Positions 48,550 to 59,000 of a stretch of DNA of 64,000 nt are shown here, one piece after another. Both the position numbers and the translations under genes were made by a program. The notes under the pieces are model-generated. The model was not told the origin of the DNA, searched no databases, and saw nothing but the letters and a program-made list of their open reading frames with translations. This stretch comes from Rhodamnia argentea (taxonomy: Eukaryota; Streptophyta; Magnoliopsida; Myrtales; Myrtaceae), in assembly GCF_020921035.1 (NCBI RefSeq), contig NC_063154.1, positions 3,534,001 through 3,598,000 of the forward strand. Reading direction: 5' to 3'. Within the stretch, counting starts at the first letter, position 1; every line of letters starts with the position of its first letter.

Positions 48550-51500
48550 TTAAGTAACACTTTTCCATATCTTCTTCATATACACTATTAAAGACCATAA
48601 TGCTAGCCCTGCTGAGGTATAAAGCAACACAACTCCAGAAGCCACCAAGGATTCAGCTCCTCTAAGACTGTGGAAACATAGTAAGCACAAAAACAATTAT
48701 GATTGTAAATATTCGATGATCAACCCCATGCTAAAAGTATACATCATAGAGAAGAATGAAAAGAAGCTAGAAGCTGACCTGCTGTCTCGAGTAGCCAGTA
48801 AAAGGGTAAGTGCTGTCATCTGGGTAGCAGTTTTCCACTTCCCCAATTTATTTACAGCAACAGCCTGAGATGTTTTTGCCATTCTTACGGTAGAATTTAC
48901 AACAGCTTTGATTCTTCACAGCAATTTTACTACAGCAGTACACGTAGAATTTACCTCTAGAAGCTTACTATCTTGAGAAGCAGCCCATTCTCTCACCGCG
49001 GACATAGTTATCTGGAAACAAGTACAAATGTTTGTTCTAATAATTTACCAGGTTATCCAAATCAAACAAGATCACTGGAAGAAAAAGAAGAGATTTGAAA
49101 ATATCAATTTTAATAAATTTTTTTGAACTACATAAAAATATTTTAAGTAGTGATAAATAATAGGGTTAATACTACAAAAAATCCCAAATTGGTATACTTG
49201 TGACAAATTTACCCCAAGCTATTTTTTTTATCACCAAAAACCCTAAACTGGTATACCTATGACAAATTTGCCCTAAACTAGTACACCTATGACAAATTTA
49301 CCTTCCGTTAGTTTCCGTTAAACTTTATCGTCAAATTGCTGAGTTAGATGACACGTGGCAATTGCCGAAGATACATGTTTGGGATTTTTACCCTTTATTT
49401 ATCACAGGTGTATCAATTTGGATTTTTCGTGGTATTAATTCAATTTAATGAAAATTAATGTAGGGTAAATTGATAACATATGTACAAATTTGGAGTTTTT
49501 GGCGGTCAAAATAATTAGTTTAGGGTAAATTTGTTATAGATGTACCAGTTTGAAATTTTTGGTGGTTGGAAAAATAGTTTGAGGTAAATTTATCACGGGT
49601 ATACTAGGTTGGGATTTTTAGTAGTAAAAAAAAAATAGTTTTTGGTAAATTTGTCATAGGTGTCCCGGTTTGGGGCTTTTTGTGGAATTAACCCTAAATA
49701 ATAATAACTGAGCCTGATTAAAGCAGAAACACCCAGATCTAACGATCATAATCCTTCACCTCCATATCTAAAGTGAACATGCTGATATTTGTGCTATGGA
49801 AACCTATCGAATATTTCAAAAGATCACATCTCAGTACAAGCATTGTGGGCTGTGCGGATCAGTCCGATTGGAAAAAGAAAAAAGGATCGAACTGTTAATT
49901 AGACATAGTAATGGATAATATTGTCACCAAACGGATCATTCAGAGTTAGATCATAATCAAAGTGGGGATTAATTTTAGATACAGAGTTTGTGAACTCACC
50001 TCTCTACCTATGATAGCAATAGCAGGTGCAGAGATTAGCCATGGCACCTGTTCAAACATAGAAATTTCCAAAGGTCTGGTACACAACAGGACCAATACGG
50101 CTGCGACCATAAGCTGCAATCAGTGAGCATGAGTATTAATCAAGAAGTTTTGCACGCTGACCTGACAATAAGCATCCCAATTGTTAAAAAACTCATTCAA
50201 TCATACCTTATCAGCTACAGGGTCCAGAAAAGCACCAAATGCAGAGCCCGAACCCATCTGAAATGAAGGTGAAATTTTTTTTTACATATAGTTTCATGGA
50301 AACAATTGTTACAATTTCATAATTCCAGGAAAAATTATACCTTACGAGCAAGGTATCCATCGAGCCAATCTGTAATTGCTGCTGCAATGAATATGCTTGT
50401 TGTAGCCGTAGTACCCCACCTTGTATCCAGATAAAAGGCTACAGATAAAAAGAGATGTTAGAACTCCTTAGTTACCACAATTTACAGTACAACAAATACT
50501 CAAATGAATGATACTGCATGGGGAATGCATGCTAGCAAGATTAGAATTCTGCCACGGCTATCACAAATGTCAAGCGGCAAAAGAAATGCCCTTTTAACAC
50601 AGCACACGAACCCATACACTGCAGAAACTTCAAATGTCCTGGGGCTAATCACACTCAAAGATTAAAAGGGAGTAATGAGCAACCAAGCTGTATTTTCTTA
50701 AAACAAGATGCAAATGCGCACCAAGTTCTGGCACATGAAATTCAAACCCCCCCCCAAAAAAAAAAAAAAAACAAACCAAACCAAAGCACCCTCTCTCTTC
50801 TTTTCTCTCTCAAACAAAAAGTCAGAACAAAGCCATTTCTAAGCTTAATGCTCCAGTTGGATCATGGCTTTTAGCACAAAGATGACGCGTCAAGTACAGA
50901 GGCAATTAAACCCCGCATCTGTTTAATGCATCATGCATGTGTGCTTTGATTGCAGGATATCCAATAAGCAAGTGTCACCAGTTCTGCAGAAAACCAATCA
51001 AATTATCTTTGCACAAGGAACCAAAGGCCCTCTACAAACAAGATTTTTTACTGTTCTCATAAAGAGAGAAGAATTTCTCTTCTCATCCCTGTGAGCTAAT
51101 CACTTCGCATCTGACAACCTCAAATCTTGCATCAGCCACTGTTGGCGGCAGTGGTGGCGGTTGGAAGCCCGATAGAAAAATTAACATCCAAGCAGTAGCA
51201 CTACTTGCTGATAAAGAGCACGAAAACTTCCAATGTAAATTCTATTCCACGAGGAGAGCAAACAATAGAACGAAATGGTTCATATGGCTGAAACCAACAT
51301 AAAACGAGGAAAAAAAAGGATTGAAATTGTTTGAACTGACAACACAGAGCCATTCAAAAACTTCTCCTCTCCACATAAAAGCACCAAGCAAATCACCATT
51401 CGCCAAGGACGACGAGGAAAACAAAGAAAATGAAAAGAAGAAAAACAGAATTCACTTTGCAAGTAAAATGGAACTTACTACTAACAAGAAGGGGCACGGC

Positions 51501-51980
51501 GGCGACACGACCAAGCGTTAAAATCGTCGGCAACGTTAACAGCTGATTAGTCTTCTCTCCCTGATTCTGTACCGTCGGCGATGGCGGTCGTTGATTCTCA
51601 TTTTCCAATTGCGAACTGCTCTTTCTGTCATCATTACTCAACGAGCCACCATTTTTGCCACCCTCGAGGCCGGAGGAGCTAGAACTAGCCACACACTTAC
51701 AACCGCCACTCGCCCGCCTGATAAAGTACGATCCGACGCCATTCGAGGTTCTTCCACGAAGATTTTGACAGCGAACGTTCAACGGCGTCGCAACCCACGC
51801 GCGCGACAATGCTGCCGCCGGCGATCTCTGTGCGTTCGAGCTAGGTCTTGCGAGGAGCGACAAATTGGTCCGAGTTGACGGAATCGTGGGGGTGGCTGCA
51901 CTGCTCGTGAGGAACCGGATCAATTTGTGTGGGTGGGAGCTGCGAAGCGAGGCCGAGAATTTTAGGTTGACGCTCGGCAT
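48550..51980 (-). CDS. PGPS1: CDP-diacylglycerol--glycerol-3-phosphate 3-phosphatidyltransferase (PGP synthase), organellar
   Basis: Seven exons: 51479-51980, 50341-50438, 50207-50257, 50000-50113, 48955-49011, 48779-48864 and 48550-48667. They total 1026 nt and give 341 residues. The CDP-alcohol phosphatidyltransferase motif D-G-x2-A-R-x8-G-x3-D-x3-D is complete at Asp194 to Asp216 (DWLDGYLARK ... GAFLDPVADK). Several hydrophobic helices follow, as expected of this membrane enzyme. It makes phosphatidylglycerophosphate and CMP from CDP-diacylglycerol and glycerol-3-phosphate, the committed step to phosphatidylglycerol in plastids and to cardiolipin in mitochondria. The first 140 residues are Ser/Arg-rich and poorly conserved, consistent with an organellar targeting peptide. 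The start at 51980 is chosen because upstream in-frame ATGs would overlap the divergent ELP6 gene. A foldback element lies inside the 988-bp intron 49012-49999. Confidence 0.95.
49162..49695. repeat. Foldback (MITE-like) element, family B, inside a PGPS intron
   Basis: The left end 'agggttaatactacaaaaaa' is mirrored by the right end '...tttttgtggaattaaccct'. Inside, the phrase 'ggtaaattt.t.a.aggtgta.c..tttg.g.ttttt' and its inverse recur about every 60-70 bp, so the whole element is a set of short inverted and direct sub-repeats around a 'ccgttagtttccgttaa' centre. No coding frame. Confidence 0.75.
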
Positions 51981-52202
51981 GGCGGTTTTTGGCGGCGGCG
52001 CGAGCTCGACGGCGGACGAGAATCGATCTTCGGGCGATTTTAAGCTCCAAAGCCTGCTATTTTGCTTTCTCAAGTTTAATCGCCACGTGTCAAGAACTCG
52101 TTTTATTTTTCCCTTTTCATCTTTCGCGGGAAATGGTATGTCTTTTTTTTTATTATTTTTCTCGGTCGTCTTCTTCCACAGCGAGCACTCGCTTAAAACC
52201 CT

Positions 52203-52228
<26 letters not shown>
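51981..52228. promoter_or_regulatory. Short bidirectional promoter between PGPS and ELP6
   Basis: Only 248 bp separate the two divergent start codons. The region has a telo-box core (AAACCCTA, 52196-52203) next to a (GA)n run (52205-52228) that abuts the ELP6 ATG, and a 'cgccacgtgtc' motif with an ACGT core (52081-52091). No TATA box is evident for either gene. Confidence 0.6.
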
Positions 52229-52233
<5 letters not shown>

Positions 52234-53964
52234 CAACCTGCTCGACCGAGCGCTGGGACTGGACGGACGCAGCGACCGGTGGCCCCTCCGTGGCAAGCTG
52301 GTTCTCGTCGAAGACTGCGTGGAGACGGGCGGAGCATTCGTCATCCACCACATCATCAAGCGCTTTCTCTCTCCTCAGTCCTCTGCTTTTTCTAACAATT
52401 CCCTCATCTTGGTCGCCTTCTCTCAGCCTCTCTCTCACTACGATCGCGTCCTCCGAAAACTGGTAACCCCTCTCTCTCTATCTCTACCGGCAATGAGTCG
52501 GTGCTAGTGATAGTCTCAGTGTGGAAAGTACTGGTCTTTGCTTGTTTCGGACTGAGTTTGTCTTCTTTGATAAGCTACTGGCATTGGACTATGGATGTTT
52601 CAGCCAAAACTTTATTGATTGTTTTCTGGTTTACAGGGCTGCAATTTAGTTGCCCAAAGGGATAACAACAGATTTTTGTTCTTTGACATGCTCAATCTCC
52701 GCTTCCCAGGTGAGGAATTCAGGTAAAAATTTAGCTCCATAGTGATGTATTGTTAACCTTTCAAATGTTCATCAACCTCACTGGGATTAATCATGTCTGC
52801 ATCAGAATCTCATGTGTTGGCTTGAAATCTCTAACACAGGCGTAATGGGTTTAGGCCCTAAGTTTGGGGTTCCACTAGTGGCAAGAGCCTTTCAACTTTG
52901 ACTATTCTTGATCGTTTAAGGACTTTAGCCAAAAGACAGAATGGGCTTTGTCCTTTCAATGAAATTCCGCTCTGACAAATGTAGTCTTGATTTGTTCTGA
53001 GAAATCATGTTGAACAGTATTAATTTTTCCTATCCGGGTGTATGAGTGTGTATGCACACCCTGCATGCTTTTCCCTGGATATGTGTTTGGTGGGACATAA
53101 TTTTGACGCATGCAATATTTCTTTTCTTTTTGTAGACAGAGAAGATGCGAAAATTGGAAGCAGTGTTCTTGTTTCCCTCTTTGAGAAAATATACAACGCA
53201 GTCTGTGCCTTATCTGCAGAAAATAGCTGCATTACCATCGTGATAGATGATATTGCTCTTATGGAGGTGGTGGCTAATGGTTCTTCAGATAGTGTCTTGG
53301 ACTTCCTGCACTACTGCCGCACTTTAACATCAGAATTCGTAAGACACTGGGCTGCTATCATGATGCATTTTCTCCTTGCACAAAATACATGTATTCCTTA
53401 TGTTATCATTTTGCTCTCACTTATGTTTCAGGATTGTTCAGTAGTTGCTCTCAATCATGGGGATATCTACTCGAGCATGGAAAAGCCTATGCTTATGTTG
53501 AATCTGGAGTACCTATCTAATATTTTGGTGAGAGCAGAACCTTTGGCTACTGGTTCAGTAGTTGACGTGCACGGACAGGTAGTTGCTGAAAACATTACCT
53601 GCTTGTAGTGGGGGATTCCTTTTGTGGCTGAAGAATATTGAATATTGGGTGGTCTATTTTGTAGAACAGAATTTGCTTCATTATGATGAAAGTGAAGTCA
53701 AGTAATGAAATATCTCAGTTCAAAGAATATGCGAAGAATGTTGATGAATTCCTGGACCTCTTTTTGTATCTTAATGTGTGTGTATGTTAAAGCATGAGCC
53801 TTTATGTGATTTTGTCATGATTGTTCATGTTTCATATGCAGTTGATGGTTTTCGATAAGGGCGAGCGTGACAGGCAGGGGACTTCAGGCAGCAAGATACA
53901 TAACTTCCATTTCAGGGTCAAGGAAAATAGTGTGGACTTTTTCTATCCCGGAGGCCGTGGCTGA
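52229..53964 (+). CDS. ELP6: Elongator complex protein 6
   Basis: Five exons: 52229-52462, 52637-52709, 53136-53338, 53432-53578 and 53842-53964. They total 780 nt and give 259 residues, the usual size for plant ELP6. The start MDNLLDRALGL and segments such as GKLVLVEDCVETGGAFVIHH, TIVIDDIALMEVV and VVALNHGDIYSS fit the RecA-like fold of the Elp4-Elp5-Elp6 ring. That ring is the accessory part of Elongator, which modifies the wobble uridine of tRNAs and also affects transcription in plants. A canonical Walker A motif is absent, as expected for this subunit. An alternative donor at 52727 would break the frame to exon 3 and is rejected. It shares a short promoter with PGPS. Confidence 0.9.
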
Positions 53965-56018
53965 TGAGAGCTGCAGCTGTGGGACATTGGGAACATATTT
54001 TACCTTTCACATGTACCACAAAGGGGGCAATTGGCAATTGTTCAATGCACGTGCTCTTGTTACCTATGTGATGGACAAAAGCTGTTATTTACTAGCATAT
54101 GGGAAAGTCAGGATAATAGCAATTAGATCTATAAGCTGACTTGATGGAGAGTGGAGAGGCCTTCTTTGGCACATGTTCTAGTCAGACTTGTCATGAAATC
54201 TGATTGCCTTTGAGAATGTCTTTGTTGATAGACCACTCTAAATTCATGAAGGAACTGTAATTCCTCGTTTGCATCTGCATGACTTGGTGTTCTTGTTGAT
54301 CTTCCCCAGGATAATGGTAGTGCGAATTAATAATGCTAGCTGAGATGGCTTTCATGAATCATGATGTTCGATGGTTCCGAACGGTTTATCTGTTCTTGTT
54401 GCACACAGCTTATTTGTTTCTGAAGGTCTGCCCTTTAGGCTATTAGAATTAAATTTGCTGAGTTTGCGATCAGGAAAGTAGTCGCCTTTTGAAAGATGGT
54501 CTTTGATGGGGTCCCTCATCTGTTCTGTGCATTAATTTGTTCTCTGTGACAGCTTCTGGGGTGGTTCTGTCATATTTTGTGATTGGTGACAATTTGAGTT
54601 GAAATCCATTTGAATCCCCTTTGATTCGGATACTGGGGTTCGCATGATCTAATGACGGGTCTCATGATAGAAAGGCGGGTGGAGTGATCTAAGAATTTCA
54701 AGAAATAGATCATTCCCAAAAATTTTTATTTTTTTGTTCAGAATTCCCAAAGATTCAAGTGTACGTAATTCTTTCATTAGAATTTCCACCCGGCATTCTA
54801 AGAAATGCAAGTAAGGTTTTTCTTGTAGTTAGCGATGTGCTGCGAAAGAAATGCAAATGTCTTACAATAGGTGGATCTGAATGCACGGCAGCTGACTATT
54901 CCAGTCTCAAGAGAGAAGTTATCAATTTCTCACCAGTTATTCAGTTGCTCTTGCCGCCACAAAAATTCTCACCCAAATAAGAGGACACGTTCCATTTGGT
55001 AGTTAGCATCTGCCTAATTAGTAGGACGATGGAAAGGACCACAGTTCCGAGTATGTATTTTCACATGCAGCTCATTGGCCGAGGAAATGCCATTGCCAAT
55101 CATCAGGAGCCGTAGCTGTTAGAAAAGCGATGTTGAAAGTTCTGCTATTTGCTTGCATGTGGCTGCTAACACTGCGATTTGTGGTTGTTACCAAGAAGTG
55201 TGATCCGTATGCATTGCCTTGGAATAGCCGAGGGCTAAAAATCACCTCACAAGCACACATTGGGCAGAAAGGACGTGGAGTTGAGGAAATGCTCTGCTTC
55301 AAATTCTCCAATTTTGGATTGTTTAAAAGAACTTGCATAGGAGCACCTGGGAATTCATATTGAGTTCCATCTCATTAAAAGGTTAGATATCACTCTCTCT
55401 CTCTCTCTCTCTCTCTCAAGAAAACTCAGACGAAAGACATGGTGGAGGTGCTTTAATCTTCTCACACCAGCTTAGTCATGCATCGCCAGTATTTGTCACC
55501 GGTTTCCTCAATATCCACACATGATGAATAGCAGTGTGAGTTAATATCACACGTGATTCGGTTGTCTAGGATGATAGTGGACATGGTTCCCCGATTGTTG
55601 ATTTTAGCATCACTGGATTCTCGCATAGAATGCTTTCATTTGTATATGATGTTATAAAGCAGCACCTGGTCAAGGACTCAAAGACTGCAAAAGATGCTTC
55701 AATTCTCAGGTTGGGTCCTAAATCTCCCCAAATTCAATCACAGAGAAGATCATCATGTGAAAATCAGACTTCTAGCATTTATTTGTGCAGAATGTCTTGT
55801 GGAAACAATCAGCACACAACGTCTTTAGAGATAACCTAGATTAGGTCCACAGCATACCATCTCGTAGTACAATAGCAATAGCAACATGAGTTCACGCTAT
55901 ATATATATATATATAGTACCATGGTGTCTTCTGAATGTCTTCAATCACATAATAAATGTTGTGTGCTTGCGCAGATCAGATTGACCACAAAATCCCACAT
56001 CTTCATCAGGATAAAAGG
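53965..56018. other. Spacer between ELP6 and PRR7
   Basis: It contains the ELP6 3' flank, a (CT)n run at 55391-55419 and a (TA)n run at 55898-55915. Short open frames here (for example 54759-54980 and 55630-55839) do not resemble proteins. The right end is probably the PRR7 3' untranslated region. Confidence 0.5.
55391..55419. repeat. CT dinucleotide microsatellite
   Basis: An uninterrupted (CT)n run of roughly 14 units. A second microsatellite, (TA)n, lies at 55898-55915. Confidence 0.85.
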
Positions 56019-59000
56019 TCAGGAACTTGTCTCCTGCCCTTTGATCTCATTGACAGCCTGCCGCACAAATTGTCCACGAATGCGGGGTCTCTGTTCCGCC
56101 AGTTTCTTCCTGCTGTGGTATCGAACCTGAGAAAGAGGTCAGTTGAAGGGTTCAATTCTTCTTCCTTCACACTTATAATAGAAGAAACAAAATCAAGACA
56201 CCGAGAACACGACCATGCTACCATTCCAATGTCATTTTGCTTCATCACAAGTAATTATACTCCCATAGAAATTTTGGTTTCTTGACTTCATTAACATTTT
56301 TTTTTATGCACATCATGTTACCTACATGATTCTGAAAGGACAGCACAACTCGTACCTAATCAGAATGCAGAACTGATGCATGCCTCAGAAGAGGTTTGTA
56401 AATCTTTATTGAGAGGTACTGTAGGGAGACAGGACAAGCTACTATAAATGTGCACTTATATTATGAAGTTGATATTATAGTTCTGTGTGAGATTACTACA
56501 AATTACTTATCTTCGTTGTAACGAATATGTATTTTTTTATAGCTTTGAAAGGTTCGACCACCAACCTTAGGGCACATTTAACAGGACTGCTTTCTTATTA
56601 CCTTTTTCTCGAAACACCTTTCTTTTCTTTTTTGCCGAAATTTGTTTAGAGCAGCTTCTCTTTGGGCATTCCGACTTTGTTCAACTCCATTCCTGTTTGT
56701 ATATCCAATCCCGCTGTTGGCTCCACTTTCTTCAGCTACCTTATTATCTCCATCCATGTTTGTTTCTTGATCATTTGTGGGGAGGTTCCTCCCATTCTGC
56801 CCATTGCTTGCATGATTACTGCCAGAGGCACTCCTGTTGCAGCTGTTATTGGCAACAATGCCTTCATATGGTGTACTCAAGACGTCAGATGACCCACACT
56901 GTGGAGCAGCAGTTGGTGTGCTTTCCGACACCATGTCATGATCCTTAGCTGGCTCCTGCATATGAGTTACGTTCTGCGCATGGTGGTGGTGGTGGAGGTG
57001 GTAATGGTGGTGGTGGTGTTGCACCTGAACGTGATGTTTCATACCCCTAGCTTGTGCCACGATCATGTGAGCCATTGCTGGTTCTGCTATACCCTCTATT
57101 GCAGGCTGAGGACACGTACCGCTATTTTGTAATGGTTGGAAGGCAGAAGATTGATGGAGATATTTTAACATAGATTTAGACGGTGGTTTATCAGTGACAG
57201 TTTCTACCTTTGTGAAAGCATTGTTAGTGGTGGAACCCACGTCATTATTGTTACTGCTTCCATTGGAACCTTGATTCTGCGGAGGGCTGCTTGAATTGGA
57301 CCGGAAATTCTGCAGATACTCTGTTTTATCTACTTCTGAGCAATTGTCAGCTGAGGAACAGCTACCGACATTTCCGGTTGGAGTTTGATTAGGAGTAGAA
57401 TAGTTGTACCTGCACAAGAATAATAGTACTTAAGACAGCAACAAGTAATGGTTTTCATTTTTCCTTGAGTTCAGTCTAATTGGATTTTCTTGCCTTGAGA
57501 AAGCTGAGAGGCCAGAATGTCTTAGAATATTTTTGCCATGGGGATTGCTCTCAACATCATCTTTCATCCTCTTCAAACTGAGCTCAAGAGATGGCATCTC
57601 CTTGGTATCATATGCGGCCTTATCATTCACGTCAGACACTTTGGATAAGCCGTTGCCGATATTTAAATTGACTCTCTGCATCGGAGGGTTGCTACCATTA
57701 GTTACAGCACCAGTTTTGGCATTTGGTTTCTCACTGTTGAGCTCCAATTGCCTATTCTCCAATTGCTCGTTATTCTTTCTGTAGCCAACCTCAGAGGTTT
57801 CATTGGCGGTAGGATCTGTAGTAATTTTATCATTTTTACTTGGTTCTTCAGTCTGCAGATTAGGTGCTCCTATCTCCAAGTCCTTGCGCATCATATCTTT
57901 GTCTTGAAAAGGAACCAAGCCTAATATTACGAAAAGACATATGAATGGAAAACAACATTAGACATTTGAGGATATAAAAATCCAAATAAAGGTGCCGCAA
58001 ACAGAGCCGTACGCACCAAGTTCATCATATTTTCCCTTAGCATTCCTCATTGCAGTCATAGGCACCCAATTGCTGCTGAGTGTATCAGGCCTTGTATGCA
58101 TAACCTGTGCACAGGTGCTATCTAAAGGATCAGCCAACTGCTCCCAAGAGGACGCTTTCCGAGGACTGTCAATTTCCACCGCCTTTTTCGTCCAAGAGCT
58201 CTGCAAAGAAGAGTATATGCCACTTGATTTTTCTAAACAAGGTCAAAATATTCTACACAACAATGCAAAACTCGAACCTGCATGCTGATATGTACAGAGC
58301 GAGTCAATGGTGATGCTTACACGCTCAAACAGATATTTTCAGCAACAACATATTCTAATTTCTAAGGATTAGTTGTACTCAAGCAAACCTGAGATCAGAG
58401 TTGTCCATAAGATAACACGTGGAGTATGCTTTTCTCTCGAATTTAGTTGTACTCAATTTTGTTATATGCCCTTTAGATATTAGAAATTATGTTCATACGG
58501 ATCAAGAACAGACAGACTTTTACACCCAAAATTCATGACCGAGCTAACAAGATGGGGCCAAGAAGTGAAGCCAAATATAGAACAGATGCATTCACAAAGC
58601 ATATGGCACCATACAAGCCACTGATGTCAAGATGTGAATTCCACTTTAAGTGCTTCAGGTTTTTAAATTGCTACCAAGATGACCTAGGGTAGTTGTTACT
58701 ACACCTCAGAGGCCAATCTGATAATGGCCACAGCAAGTGTGAACTTCTAAGATGTCCACATCATACCAAGCGGTTATGGTTTAAAGGGACATTAGAGTGC
58801 TTTTCAAAGCATCTAGTGGTGCCAAAAGTTGCATTCAGTTCATTTCAAACCAAAAGGGAACAAAGAGCAGTAGTGGTGAGTGTTCGGCGCAGTTCAACCC
58901 AGTAACCTGTTGGAGCAAGCCTGGTCAATTTAGTTCTGGATTGTAACCTATGAAGTAGTTCACTCCTGGTTCTAGAGACATGGAAACAGTCTCTTGCCGG

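Noticed and set aside
51981..52337. Longer N-terminal extension of PGPS
   Set aside because: The frame is open, but it runs through the divergent ELP6 promoter and first exon, is GA-repeat encoded and has no family support.
52710..52727. Alternative ELP6 donor at 52727 instead of 52710
   Set aside because: It would put exon 3 out of frame.
56578..56601. PRR7 ending with VIRKQSC just after FEKK
   Set aside because: This is read-through into the last intron; the conserved second half of the CCT domain is in phase at 56019-56126.
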